Shown piece by piece: positions 32,518 through 41,579 of a stretch of DNA of 43,633 bases; position 1 is the first letter of the stretch; the number at the start of each line of letters is the position of its first letter. The stretch is from the NCBI GenBank assembly GCA_017416985.1, contig JAFQAG010000249.1:1-43633 (forward strand). Direction: 5' to 3'. Source of the DNA: Clostridia bacterium. Lineage in GTDB: Bacteria; Bacillota; Clostridia; UBA1381; UBA9506. The notes beneath the pieces were generated by a model that made no database searches, had not been told where the DNA came from, and saw only the letters and a program-made list of their open reading frames with translations. Position numbers and translations under genes: made by a program.

Positions 32518-33540
32518 ATGAGCACAGCAGAAATTTTATTTTTAAACAACAAAGCAATGGAAGAATTAGGTGTAACCGATATGCAAGCGGTTATTAACGA
32601 TGTAGAAAGGGTTTATGTTTTAAAACACCAGGGTGACATAATCGCTCCGGGTAAATGCGTAATGCGTTGGGGCAAAACTGTCGAAGACGAAAACGTGATG
32701 GGACGTATAAACGCAATGCCAGGGTACATAGGCGGCGAGTATGATATGGCAGGAATAAAGTGGATAGGCAGTGGTCCTATGAACTTTAAAAAAGGTCTGC
32801 CACGTGCAAGTGTTACCATTATTTTAAATGACCCTGACACAAAACTGCCTGTATGTATAGCAGACGGAACCGCAGTAAGCACAATGCGCACAGGCGCATC
32901 AGGCGGAGTTGCCGTAAGGCTTTTAGCAAAAAGCGATGCCTCGGTTATGACGATTTGCGGCGCAGGCGCACAAGCTCCCACACAGCTCGAGGCGGCACTT
33001 ATTGCTCGTCCATCAATAAACACCCTATATGTTTATGATATAAAAATGGAAAACGCAGAACGTTTTTGTGAAAGCACAATGAAAAAATATCCGCACATTA
33101 AAGCGATATCAACAAGCGATATTGAAAAAGCCACACGCGAAAGCGACATTATCGACTGTGTTACTTTAGCCTCCGAGCCGTTTATTAAGGGAGAGTGGCT
33201 AAAAAAGGGTGCGTTTGTTATGAATATGGCAGATTTCGAGGTAGATTATGACTGTGTAAAAAAAGCCGACAAGCTGGTTGTTGACTATTGGGACAGCATT
33301 AAGCACCGTATGATCAGTACCGTTGCACTTATGTGGAAAGAAGGACTTGTAAAAGATGAAGACATCCACGCAGAGCTTGGCGAAATTTTAAGCGGCGACA
33401 AGCCCGCACGTGAAAACGATGACGAAATTATTTATTTTAATGCCGTTGGTGCAGGTATTTCTGATATAGCAGTTACAACTCGTTGCTATAAGAATGCGCA
33501 AAAAACCGGTAAGGGTATAAAATTACCCTATTGGGAATAA
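32518..33540 (+). CDS. Ornithine cyclodeaminase/mu-crystallin family protein
   Basis: This 340-residue NAD(P)-binding protein includes GGEYDMAGIKWIGSGPMNFK near 75, GLPRASVTIILNDPDT, ADGTAVSTMRTGASGGVA and the Rossmann loop ICGAGAQAPTQLEA near 150. The family covers ornithine cyclodeaminase, alanine dehydrogenase, imine reductases and lysine cyclodeaminase. The KWIGS...GLPR pattern recalls the clostridial proteins annotated as tyramine-oxidase subunit B. The start at 32518 has AAAAGGAGAATAAAT upstream; a longer frame lacks a site and overlaps the promoter. It is a single gene under divergent LysR control. Ornithine is not assured as substrate. Confidence 0.84.
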   Translation: MSTAEILFLNNKAMEELGVTDMQAVINDVERVYVLKHQGDIIAPGKCVMRWGKTVEDENVMGRINAMPGYIGGEYDMAGIKWIGSGPMNFKKGLPRASVTIILNDPDTKLPVCIADGTAVSTMRTGASGGVAVRLLAKSDASVMTICGAGAQAPTQLEAALIARPSINTLYVYDIKMENAERFCESTMKKYPHIKAISTSDIEKATRESDIIDCVTLASEPFIKGEWLKKGAFVMNMADFEVDYDCVKKADKLVVDYWDSIKHRMISTVALMWKEGLVKDEDIHAELGEILSGDKPARENDDEIIYFNAVGAGISDIAVTTRCYKNAQKTGKGIKLPYWE

Positions 33541-33544
33541 TATA

Positions 33545-33579
33545 AAAACTGCCTGATGCTTAAAGCATCAGGCAGTTTT
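33545..33579. terminator. Bidirectional terminator
   Basis: ACTGCCTGATGCTT and its complement AAGCATCAGGCAGT form a long stem, framed by AAAA and TTTTT. It serves the cyclodeaminase-family gene on plus and the hydrolase on minus. Confidence 0.9.
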
Positions 33580-33590
33580 TATATTATATT

Positions 33591-34316
33591 TTATTGTTCT
33601 TGAGGATAATTAGCCTCTACAAAATCTACAATAATCATCGGGTCATCAAGTCCGTGAGGATGATGTCCGCACATAGATTTGCAAATCACATGCATAATAC
33701 CGCCGTTTTCTCTGTAAAAGTTCTCTAAAACCTTACCGTTTTCTTCGTATATTACAACGTTATCAGCGTTTCCATAAAGCATGATAATTGGAATATTATT
33801 TTCAATCAACGGCTCCATATTGTCAATAGGACTTTTTCTGAAGTTTATTATTGTTGAACGACTAACACCATAGGTTGCCACAATTTCTCTCCAGAATGAA
33901 TCAATTGCATCGCATCTGCATTCACCTAAGCCAACCATACTTAAAATATTAAGTACAGGTGCATCTAAATAAAGCACCCCTACAAGCTCAGGATAAAGCT
34001 CAGCCAGTTTTGCCGCCTGCAAGCCGCCGCAGCTCATACCTTCAACAATCAGCTTGTTATTAGCGCCAAGCTTTTCTATACAAAAATGCGCAAAGTCTGC
34101 CATAATTGATATTTCTTCATCCGATGCCCAACGAGTGCGCTGAACAATATGAATTAAATAATATCCTCTCTCTAGCATTGCAATATCAAATGCAGGAAAA
34201 GCATCTAAATATTCGGTTTTAAGCAAGATTTTGCCGTTTGGTTTGCCCTTAGGATACACAATAATTGCATCTCTTTCTGCAAATCTGATACGTTCTGTTT
34301 TAAATCCGTTCCACAT
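33591..34316 (-). CDS. Alpha/beta hydrolase, uncharacterised
   Basis: This 241-residue hydrolase has the elbow VEGMSCGGLQAAK (Ser95) and a likely acid in LYGNADNVVIYEENGK. A C-terminal CGHHPHGLDDP supplies the base. There is no signal peptide. The nucleophile context G-M-S-C-G with a following GL resembles acetylxylan/carbohydrate esterase-like or prolyl-oligopeptidase-like families rather than lipases. GGAGGGGTTAAA precedes the ATG. It lies 15 bases after a dolichyl-phosphate-type glycosyltransferase gene, so the two form an operon. The substrate may be an acylated glycan, but this is inference. Confidence 0.82.
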   Translation of the reverse strand: MWNGFKTERIRFAERDAIIVYPKGKPNGKILLKTEYLDAFPAFDIAMLERGYYLIHIVQRTRWASDEEISIMADFAHFCIEKLGANNKLIVEGMSCGGLQAAKLAELYPELVGVLYLDAPVLNILSMVGLGECRCDAIDSFWREIVATYGVSRSTIINFRKSPIDNMEPLIENNIPIIMLYGNADNVVIYEENGKVLENFYRENGGIMHVICKSMCGHHPHGLDDPMIIVDFVEANYPQEQ

Positions 34317-34331
34317 TTTAACCCCTCCGTT

Positions 34332-35048
34332 TTAATCATAAAGTCCGTTTTTGTTGTTTTCTCTTACACGAAGAACCTCGCCAATCATAGTTTTAGTAGC
34401 CTCTAGAACTCTGATTTTCGAGCCATCGTTTTCGTGAGTCAGATGAACAGGAATTCTGCCAATCAAATACCCCATCTTTTTCGCTATAAATATAAGCTCA
34501 ACATCAAATCCCCAGCCAACTAAGGTACTCTTTTTAAATATTTTATCGGCAGCACTTCTTCTAAAACACTTAAATCCGCATTGAGTATCAGGAACATGCA
34601 GCTTTAGAACTATATCTACGAGTATCGAAAATGTATGTGACATAATGGTGCGGTACCACGGATATCTTTGCCCCTGCTCAGAAATTACACGACTGCCTAA
34701 AATTAAATCAAAGTTTTCTTTTTCAAAAATCTCAACCGCTTTTTTAATACTCTCGGGCGGATAAGGCAGGTCTGCATCGGTAAAAATAATAATATCGCCG
34801 TTTGAATTTTCTACGCCATATTTAACTGCTCCGCCTTTGCCACGATTTTTTTCGTAAGATAAGAGCGAAACATTCTTTCCACCATGATTTGTAACAACTT
34901 CGTTTGTACCATCCTTACTGCCGTCTGATACAACTAAAATTTCATACTCATCGCCATTAAAATTACTCTCCATAAACGAGCTGAGTGCATCAAGAGTTTT
35001 TCCTATGCGGTTTTGTTCGTTATATGCAGGTACTATAACTGAAATCAT
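34332..35048 (-). CDS. Family 2 glycosyltransferase (dolichyl/polyprenyl-phosphate type)
   Basis: This is a 238-residue GT-A enzyme. It begins ISVIVPAYNEQNRIGKTLDA. Nucleotide-sugar binding is at EILVVSDGSKDGT, and the metal motif DAD is in IIIFTDADLPYPP. ILGSRVI, RYPWYRTIMSHTFS and DTQCGFKCFRR resemble the Alg5/DPM1 group, which moves glucose or mannose to a polyprenyl phosphate. No long membrane tail follows, so a separate flippase would be needed. The start at ATG 35048 has AGGTG 6-7 bases upstream; a GTG at 35057 would lie inside that site. Confidence 0.9.
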   Translation of the reverse strand: MISVIVPAYNEQNRIGKTLDALSSFMESNFNGDEYEILVVSDGSKDGTNEVVTNHGGKNVSLLSYEKNRGKGGAVKYGVENSNGDIIIFTDADLPYPPESIKKAVEIFEKENFDLILGSRVISEQGQRYPWYRTIMSHTFSILVDIVLKLHVPDTQCGFKCFRRSAADKIFKKSTLVGWGFDVELIFIAKKMGYLIGRIPVHLTHENDGSKIRVLEATKTMIGEVLRVRENNKNGLYD

Positions 35049-35301
35049 ATTGTACACCTACTTTTCTGTCGCAACGTAATAACATCAAATTCTTTTAAAT
35101 TATCTTTTTCTGATTTATGCAGGATTACTAAAAATCCTTCCTAACAAAATTTGTTAATTTTATTATAGACCAAAATTCAATTAGAATCAACCTTTGACAC
35201 CAAAATTTAACGTAAAATATATAAAAACATAGTAGAAACAGTCGAAATTTTATGATAATATAAGATAATAACAGAATTTAATTAAGAAAGGAATATTAAA
35301 A

Positions 35302-36660
35302 GTGAACACAAGAAAAATTATTAACGAGAATTTTATCAAACCATTTTGCGCTAAAGACCGTAAAAATATCGGTATTGAGCTTGAGTTTCCTTTGCTTAAC
35401 TTAAAAAAAGCACCTGTCGAGCATAGTGTAGCGTTAGGACTTTTAGAATATATGATAAAAAACCATTCTTTTCGTGTCGCAGAAACAGATTCTAGAGGCA
35501 AGCTCGCATTTATAATAAACAAAGATGGAGATGTTTTATCATTTGACAACTCGTATAACAATTTCGAGTTTTCAATGGAAAAATGTGAAAATTTGCTTGA
35601 CTGCGCTAAGCGTTTTTATAAACTTTATGACATAGTACAGAACTTTCTTTTGCCTCGCTCGCACACTCTTTGCGGAACAGGCACAAATCCGTTTAAAGAA
35701 CATATTAAAAGCGATTTTGTATCCTTCCCAGTTTACGAGATGATACACGAATTTTTAGGTAATTTTTGTGGTGGTGCTTATCACACCTATACCGATTTTC
35801 CCGCATATCTTTCGTCGGTACAAACGCATTTAGACGTTAAAGAAGATGAACTTGCTAAATCGTTAACCCTTTTTGCTAATCTAGATTTTGTGCGTGCGCT
35901 TTTGTTTTCTAACTCCCCTGCATTTTTGGGTGCCGACGGCTTTTCTGACTGCGTATGCTTTCGTGACTATCTGTGGGAGATGAGCGGTTTTGGCTCTCTG
36001 GGCAAAAACACAGGCAAAATATGCTCTGATTTTTCTTCAATATCAGATATAGAAGATTTAATTTTAGAGCGTAAAATGTTTAACCGAATAAGAAACGGAA
36101 AATACGAAACGATAACACCTGTTACCATAAGCGAATATTTTAACAACGACGACAGCGATGAAAACGATATTGGCTGTTACTTATCGTTTTGCAACGTAGA
36201 GGTCACACGCCGTGGTACTTTAGAGGTACGAAGCGACTGCGCTCAGCCTGTATCTGAAGCTTTTTGCGCCTCTGCTTTTAATTTAGGAATTTTATATGCC
36301 AAAGAAAAAGCAACGCAACTTCTTGATGAGTTTTTAAATAACAACATACCAAAAGAAATTTTAGAATCGCCCGAAAAAAATAAAATTTTGCGTGATAACG
36401 TGATATACGAATACAAACTGCCCGCATCCGAGAGCGAGGTGCAAAAACTTTTAATGGCTCTTGTTGCGTTAGCAGAAGAATCGCTTATAAAGCGTGGATT
36501 AGGCGAAGAAAAGCTCTTAAACCCTCTGTTTGCGCGAGCTGAGCACATCACCTGCCCTGCTTTGATATGGAAACAGCTTTTAAAAGACGGCATCAGCATC
36601 GAAACAATTATTAAAAAATTCTCAAGCGCAGATGAAATGGTATCTCATCTTGCATTTTAA
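35302..36660 (+). CDS. Glutamate-cysteine ligase family (GCS2) protein
   Basis: This is a 452-residue ATP-dependent carboxylate-amine ligase. It shows KNIGIELEFPLLNL near residue 22, LPRSHTLCGTGTNPF near 115, YLSSVQTHLDVKE near 170, and the C-terminal TRRGTLEVRSDCAQP. These are the GCS2 fold's glutamate- and Mg-ATP-binding segments. It would make gamma-glutamylcysteine or a related gamma-glutamyl amide. No gshB follows, so glutathione synthesis is not indicated here. The start is GTG (35302) with AAAGGAATATTAAAA upstream; no ATG fits. It is followed after 51 bases by the GH26-like gene. Confidence 0.85.
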   Translation: MNTRKIINENFIKPFCAKDRKNIGIELEFPLLNLKKAPVEHSVALGLLEYMIKNHSFRVAETDSRGKLAFIINKDGDVLSFDNSYNNFEFSMEKCENLLDCAKRFYKLYDIVQNFLLPRSHTLCGTGTNPFKEHIKSDFVSFPVYEMIHEFLGNFCGGAYHTYTDFPAYLSSVQTHLDVKEDELAKSLTLFANLDFVRALLFSNSPAFLGADGFSDCVCFRDYLWEMSGFGSLGKNTGKICSDFSSISDIEDLILERKMFNRIRNGKYETITPVTISEYFNNDDSDENDIGCYLSFCNVEVTRRGTLEVRSDCAQPVSEAFCASAFNLGILYAKEKATQLLDEFLNNNIPKEILESPEKNKILRDNVIYEYKLPASESEVQKLLMALVALAEESLIKRGLGEEKLLNPLFARAEHITCPALIWKQLLKDGISIETIIKKFSSADEMVSHLAF

Positions 36661-36711
36661 TATAAAATAATATACAATAATGTAAAATCAACTAAGGAGG
36701 AATTTGCACAG

Positions 36712-38490
36712 ATGCAAAAACAAAAAAATTCTAAACTTAAAAACCGAATAGGTACTTCAGTTTTTATTGTTCTGGCGATTTTGCTCTGCGCTGGCTGTGC
36801 GTTATATAGTGCAAACTCTCCGTATGTAAAAAAAATAAAAAGCACTATTCGTAGTATAGGGACAGAGCTTTTAACTGTTCGTTCTTTAGAATATGAGCCG
36901 TTAGAAAATGCAAAAAGCACTCTTTATGTTGACAATAAAGGCTCAAAAATTGAAAAGCTAAATCCAAAAAAAGATAATAAAATCGTTGAAAAAACTGATA
37001 GCCAAACTCGTCTTATTGACTATTGCACAGGCTTTTTAATTGACCTGCCCGAAAATATGGTGCCTGATTTTTCACACAGCCCCAATTTTGTAAAAATGAC
37101 AAGTGATTTTTTAGATGTTACAATATCAAAAGAACGCTCCCCTTATGAAGATATTGACGAATATATTGCGCACTATTTAAATCGCTTTATTACAAACGAA
37201 ACCCTGCGCAAAAATAATTCTATTGAGCTTTTAGCTGACACTACAAGCACCTACGGCAAAAATACCGCTCGGGTTATATCTGTAAAAATAACCGATATGC
37301 CCGAAGATAAGAAAAACGTTTATACTTATGCTACGATAAAGACCGTTGACCGTGAATTTTTCAGGTTTTTATTTAAATTCCGTTCCGATTCTTACGATAA
37401 AATAAATCAGGCAACAAACACTGCTCTTACCAGCTTTGTTCGATGTGCATCTTTTGGCACACCGCACTACGACTTGAAATTTTCGCCTCAAAAACCTGAT
37501 TTCTGGTCACGTGATACCAAAAAAACGTATAACTTAATGCTCGATAGCGACGATATTTTCTGGGGAATCTTTCACGCAGATGTTCAGGCAGGAAGGCTTG
37601 ACGGTGCGATTGCCGATATAGAAGAAAAAATCGACTTTACATTCCCTGTAATACTTACTTACAATCATCTGGGCAATCCATTAGCAGAGGGTTTGGCAGA
37701 AAAATGCGCCGAGCAAGGCAGAATGCTTGAGCTAACCGTTCAGATGACCGAAACAAATAACGAAGATTTGCACTGCAAAAGTCCTCTTTTAGAAACATAT
37801 AAAGGAAAATATGATGATAAAATCCGCGCTCTTGCCCGTGATATAAAACAAAACATCAACCTTCCGTTTTTCTTCAGACTGAATAACGAAATGAATACCG
37901 ACTGGACCAACTATTCGGGAATTATAAATCTTTCGGACCCTGAAATTTATGTCGAAAGCTGGCGCAGAGTTTATAACATTTTTAAAGAAGAAGGCGTAGA
38001 TAACGCAATATGGGTGTTTAACCCCAACGACCGCAACTATCCGCCGTGCAACTGGAACAACTTTTTAGCGTACTATCCTGGTGATGAATATGTGCAGATG
38101 ATAGGTGTTACAGGCTATAACACAGGCACATATTTTAAAGATGTTACAGGCGAAGACTGGCGTTCGTTCACAGAAATTTACGATGAGGTTAACGAGGCAT
38201 ACAGTCCGTTTTTTGCAGATTTTCCATGGATAATTACAGAATTTGCATCAAGCTCGGTTGGCGGTAACAAACCAATGTGGATTAACCATATGTTTAAAAA
38301 TCTGCATAAATATCCTAATATTAAGGTAGCCGTATGGTTTTCTGCCCCCGATATGGATATGCGCCCAGGATTTGAGGGCAAAATAAGCAGACCCTATATG
38401 CTTGACGAAACCGAAGAATCGCTTTTGGCATTCGCAAAAGGAATAGATAAAACAAATCCGCCCGAGCCAAAGGTTAAGCAGTTACGTTAG
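36712..38490 (+). CDS. Membrane-anchored GH26-like glycoside hydrolase (mannanase-type)
   Basis: This is a 592-residue exported protein. A basic start and hydrophobic stretch (residues 12-30, ending AILLCAGCALY) indicate a signal anchor or a lipoprotein signal whose lipobox (C-A-G-C) is not canonical. About residues 100-255 form a beta-rich domain of unknown role. The catalytic domain (about 280-580) has the GH26 acid/base in FFRLNNEMNTDW (Glu393) and the nucleophile in WIITEFASSS (Glu510), the two residues expected for retaining beta-mannanases. WVFNPNDRNYPP and VAVWFSAPDMD fit too. It would cut beta-mannan-like chains at the cell surface. AAGGAGGAATTTG precedes the ATG. Confidence 0.83.
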   Translation: MQKQKNSKLKNRIGTSVFIVLAILLCAGCALYSANSPYVKKIKSTIRSIGTELLTVRSLEYEPLENAKSTLYVDNKGSKIEKLNPKKDNKIVEKTDSQTRLIDYCTGFLIDLPENMVPDFSHSPNFVKMTSDFLDVTISKERSPYEDIDEYIAHYLNRFITNETLRKNNSIELLADTTSTYGKNTARVISVKITDMPEDKKNVYTYATIKTVDREFFRFLFKFRSDSYDKINQATNTALTSFVRCASFGTPHYDLKFSPQKPDFWSRDTKKTYNLMLDSDDIFWGIFHADVQAGRLDGAIADIEEKIDFTFPVILTYNHLGNPLAEGLAEKCAEQGRMLELTVQMTETNNEDLHCKSPLLETYKGKYDDKIRALARDIKQNINLPFFFRLNNEMNTDWTNYSGIINLSDPEIYVESWRRVYNIFKEEGVDNAIWVFNPNDRNYPPCNWNNFLAYYPGDEYVQMIGVTGYNTGTYFKDVTGEDWRSFTEIYDEVNEAYSPFFADFPWIITEFASSSVGGNKPMWINHMFKNLHKYPNIKVAVWFSAPDMDMRPGFEGKISRPYMLDETEESLLAFAKGIDKTNPPEPKVKQLR

Positions 38491-38514
38491 TATCTGCTTA
38501 AGTAGATTTATTGC

Positions 38515-38543
38515 TTGACACAGAGTTTATAAACCGATATAAT
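38515..38543 (+). promoter_or_regulatory. Promoter of gltX
   Basis: Perfect TTGACA (38515-38520) and TATAAT (38538-38543) with a 17-base spacer, about 40 bases before the ATG. No T-box-like structure is visible in this short leader. Confidence 0.9.
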
Positions 38544-38583
38544 TATTTATAATGGAAAATTTACGAAAGGATGATATATAAAG

Positions 38584-40035
38584 ATGGAAAAAATCAGAAC
38601 AAGATTTGCACCCAGTCCGACAGGATATATGCATATCGGTAATCTGCGCACCGCTCTTTATGCTTATCTTTTGACCAAGCACAGCGGCGGCGATTTTATT
38701 TTGAGAATTGAGGATACCGACCAGGAACGTTTTGTTGAAGGTGCGGTAGATTTAATTTATAAAACCATGAAAGAAACAGGACTTTTTCACGATGAAGGTC
38801 CTGACATCGGCGGACCATACGGCCCCTATGTTCAGAGCGACAGACGCAGCATTTATAAAGAGTATGCTGAAAAGTTAGTTGAGCTTGGCGGCGCATATTA
38901 CTGTTTCTGCGATAAAGAACGCTTAGACGATCTTCGTCAGCAGCAGGAGGCAGCTAAACTTATGCCTAAATACGACGGTCACTGCGCACGTCTTTCGAAA
39001 GAAGAAATTGCTGAAAAGTTAGCAGCTGGCGTTCCTTATGTTATCCGTCAGAAAATACCAAAAAGAGGAACAACCTCTTTTTATGATGAAATCTACGGCA
39101 AAATTACCGTTGATAATGCAACCTTAGACGATAACGTTCTTTTAAAATCAGACGGATTGCCGACATATAACTTTGCTAACGTTATCGACGACCATTTAAT
39201 GAAAATTACACACGTAATTCGTGGTAGCGAATATCTTTCTTCCTCACCTAAATACAACCTTCTTTACGAGGCATTTGGCTGGGAAGTTCCTAAGTACATT
39301 CACGTTTCTCCTGTTATGAAGGATGCACACAAAAAGCTGTCAAAGCGTGAGGGCGATGCATCTTATGAAGATTTTATAAACAAGGGATACTTAAAAGATG
39401 CAATCGTAAACTACATTGCACTTTTAGGCTGGAGTCCCGGCGGTGAGCAGGAGGTATTTACCTTAGAAGAGCTTATCGAGGCATTTGACATTAAAGGAAT
39501 AAGCAAATCACCTGCTATTTTTGACCAGAAAAAACTCGACTGGTTAAACGGCGAATATATCAGAAAACTTTCCGCAGAAGAATTTCACGAAATGGCTCTG
39601 CCGTATTATAAAGATGTTATTAAAAATCCTGCCATCGACCTTAAAAAAGTCAGTGCTCTCTTGCAGCCACGTTGCGAAAAACTGTCTGATATTCCTGAAC
39701 AGGTTGACTTTTTTGACGCACTCCCCGAGTATTCACCCGAGATGTATTGCCACAAAAAGATGAAAACCAACGAAGAAAACTCACTTGAGAGCTTAAAGGC
39801 AATCGTTCCTGCACTCGAGGCTGTATCTGACTGGACTTTAGATAACATTCACAACGCTTTATTTGACCTGATTGCAAAATTAGAGGTTAAAAACGGTATT
39901 ATTCTCTGGCCTCTTCGTTGCGCAGTTTCAGGCAAGGCTTTTACCCCAGGCGGCGGTGTTGAGCTTGCTGAAATTTTAGGAAAAGAAGAGACACTTTCAA
40001 GAATTGAAAAAGGTATAGAACTTTTAACTAAATAA
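38584..40035 (+). CDS. gltX: Glutamyl-tRNA synthetase
   Basis: This 483-residue class I synthetase has the HIGH motif in [18 protein letters not shown] (residues 6-23) and KLSKREGD near 258, the ATP-binding KMSKS equivalent. [13 protein letters not shown] is the glutamate-binding segment. The anticodon-binding domain fills the C-terminal third. AAAGGATGAT precedes the ATG by about 10 bases. Length and residues fit GluRS; Clostridia may use it as a non-discriminating enzyme with GatCAB, but sequence alone does not decide. All ten glutamine codons are CAG, the norm for this genome. Confidence 0.95.
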   Translation: MEKIRTRFAPSPTGYMHIGNLRTALYAYLLTKHSGGDFILRIEDTDQERFVEGAVDLIYKTMKETGLFHDEGPDIGGPYGPYVQSDRRSIYKEYAEKLVELGGAYYCFCDKERLDDLRQQQEAAKLMPKYDGHCARLSKEEIAEKLAAGVPYVIRQKIPKRGTTSFYDEIYGKITVDNATLDDNVLLKSDGLPTYNFANVIDDHLMKITHVIRGSEYLSSSPKYNLLYEAFGWEVPKYIHVSPVMKDAHKKLSKREGDASYEDFINKGYLKDAIVNYIALLGWSPGGEQEVFTLEELIEAFDIKGISKSPAIFDQKKLDWLNGEYIRKLSAEEFHEMALPYYKDVIKNPAIDLKKVSALLQPRCEKLSDIPEQVDFFDALPEYSPEMYCHKKMKTNEENSLESLKAIVPALEAVSDWTLDNIHNALFDLIAKLEVKNGIILWPLRCAVSGKAFTPGGGVELAEILGKEETLSRIEKGIELLTK

Positions 40036-40078
40036 CAATAAAACGGAGCAGTGAAATCACTGCTCCGTTTTATTGTTA
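40033..40078. terminator. Bidirectional terminator after gltX
   Basis: A perfect 21-bp stem: positions 40033-40053 (core ACGGAGCAGTG) pair with 40058-40078 (core CACTGCTCCGT), framed by A and T tracts. It also ends the PHP phosphatase gene on minus. Confidence 0.93.
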
Positions 40079-40080
40079 TA

Positions 40081-40854
40081 CTATTTTATTAACCTCAGTT
40101 TAGGAATACCTATATAATTAAGATTATATTTTTCTACTATTTGCTTTGCTTTTAAAAGCGATTCTCCATCAAATGCGCTGCTAACCTCATGAGCATCAAA
40201 GCCAAATGTAACAGGAGATTTTTCTTCACCTGCAATCTGCCAAAAGGCATCGTTAGGATAAACTCTGTGCTGGCGAATACCTAAAAAATTTAATTCTAAA
40301 GGCACATTATTTTCTCTTGATGCAACACATATCTTCCGCATTTCTTTCTGATAGATACCGACATCTCCTACATAGTTAAAAACATCAGGATGTGCAACAT
40401 AAGTAAAAATATTTTTCTCAATTGCCGAAAGAACGGCTTTTGTATATTTTTTTAACTCGTCTACGCTGTTGGTTGCTCTGAAGGTATCTTTTGCCGCCAG
40501 ATTTTCAGGCATTATAAAATGCTGTCCTAAAATCAGGTACTCCGCTCCGTATTCTATTGCCTTTTTTAGCATTTCGTCAAAAAGCTCAGGATAATACTCC
40601 ATTTCAAAGCCGACTTTTATATCAATTTTACCTTTATATTTTTTGCTAAGCGCTTTTATTTGCTCGCAATATATTTTACCTTCAGCAGTCGGCACTCTGT
40701 AACCGGATTCAGAACCATCTGCAAATTTTAGCGGCATATGGTCTGAAAATCCCATATATTTTATACCATTTTTTATTGCTGCTTCTATGTATTCCTCTTC
40801 CGCTCCAGATGCATGACCGCATCTGTGCGTATGAGTATGATAATTGTATATCAT
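40081..40854 (-). CDS. PHP-domain phosphatase, histidinol-phosphatase-like
   Basis: This is a 257-residue PHP metallophosphatase. Metal-binding residues are readable in NYHTHTHRCGHASG (residues 4-17), GFSDHMPL, GFEMEYYPE, ILGQHF, YVAHPDVF and FGFDAHE. HisK/HisJ-type histidinol phosphatase is the usual annotation, but the window has no other his genes, so another phosphomonoester is possible. The start at ATG 40854 has GGAG 8 bases upstream; a longer frame to 40890 is unsupported. The gene is single, between gltX and khpA. Confidence 0.82.
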   Translation of the reverse strand: MIYNYHTHTHRCGHASGAEEEYIEAAIKNGIKYMGFSDHMPLKFADGSESGYRVPTAEGKIYCEQIKALSKKYKGKIDIKVGFEMEYYPELFDEMLKKAIEYGAEYLILGQHFIMPENLAAKDTFRATNSVDELKKYTKAVLSAIEKNIFTYVAHPDVFNYVGDVGIYQKEMRKICVASRENNVPLELNFLGIRQHRVYPNDAFWQIAGEEKSPVTFGFDAHEVSSAFDGESLLKAKQIVEKYNLNYIGIPKLRLIK

Positions 40855-40929
40855 TACCTTTTCTCCTCTTAATCGTCTGTCATATTCCAATCACACTCAA
40901 TATAGCACAAAAAACCGTAAAATGCAACA

Positions 40930-40961
40930 AAAAAATCACTGCTTTTAAGCAGTGATTTTTT
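40930..40961 (-). terminator. Terminator of the rpsP-khpA operon
   Basis: AAAAAATCACTGCTT (40930-40944) pairs with AAGCAGTGATTTTTT (40947-40961), with T-tracts on both sides. It follows the khpA stop on the minus strand. Confidence 0.9.
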
Positions 40962-40995
40962 CAAGAGTACAGGCTATATGCCGTTCCTCTTATTT

Positions 40996-41226
40996 TTATT
41001 GTACTATTTCGACTATGACTTTCTTGTTTTCGTGGTTTGCAGCCGCTTTCATAACGGTACGGATAGATTTTGCAATTCTTCCCTGCTTACCGATTACCTT
41101 ACCCATATCGCCGTCAGCCACACGAAGCTCTAAAAGAACAGAATGTTCGTTTTCTTTTTCGTTTACACTGACTGCATCTGGTTCGTCAACAAGAGCCTTT
41201 GCGATAACTTCCAATAATTCTTTCAC
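40996..41226 (-). CDS. khpA: KH-domain RNA-binding protein KhpA
   Basis: This is a 76-residue single KH-domain protein of the YlqC/KhpA family. The GxxG RNA-binding loop is in DMGKVIGKQGRIAKSIRTV. It partners with KhpB (Jag) in Firmicutes and affects cell division and RNA metabolism. AAGGAGGTAAATGCT precedes the ATG. It lies directly after rpsP in the conserved ffh-rpsP-khpA order. The standard next genes rimM and trmD are missing on this side; instead comes an unrelated phosphatase. Confidence 0.93.
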   Translation of the reverse strand: MKELLEVIAKALVDEPDAVSVNEKENEHSVLLELRVADGDMGKVIGKQGRIAKSIRTVMKAAANHENKKVIVEIVQ

Positions 41227-41292
41227 AGCATTTACCTCCTTAAAGAGTGATGTTATAGCATCACTTCAACGGGATACAAAATCAACTAATAA

Positions 41293-41547
41293 TTAGTCAA
41301 TAATGCCGCTCTTTTTAAGCAGACCCTTAACGGTATCAGTCGGCTGTGCGCCGTTACCCAACCATTTCTTTGCTTTTTCTGCGTCGATTTTGATTTCTGA
41401 CGGCTGTGTAAGCGGATTGTAAGTTCCGATTTCTTCGATAAATCTACCATCTCTAGGATATCTTGAATCAGCAACAACAACTCTGTAAAAAGGAGCCTTT
41501 TTAGCACCCATTCTTCTTAATCTGATTTTTACTGCCATTAATTTCAC
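41293..41547 (-). CDS. rpsP: 30S ribosomal protein S16
   Basis: This 84-residue S16 begins with [20 protein letters not shown] after a four-residue lead (MKLM; the ATG at 41538 is an alternative). [17 protein letters not shown] is the conserved core. It binds 16S rRNA in 30S assembly. AAAGGAGGTGAAAT lies just before the start, and its spacing slightly favours the inner ATG at 41538. Both glutamine codons are CAG, unlike the adjacent ffh, which marks this gene as native while its upstream neighbours look foreign. Confidence 0.95.
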   Translation of the reverse strand: MKLMAVKIRLRRMGAKKAPFYRVVVADSRYPRDGRFIEEIGTYNPLTQPSEIKIDAEKAKKWLGNGAQPTDTVKGLLKKSGIID

Positions 41548-41579
41548 CTCCTTTAAAGGGTTATATTATATATAAACTC

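Noticed and set aside
35141-35157. Palindrome TAACAAAATTTGTTA in the gap before the GCS2 gene
   Set aside because: The arms are in the opposite order to a Rex site and no promoter is positioned on it; likely chance in AT-rich DNA.
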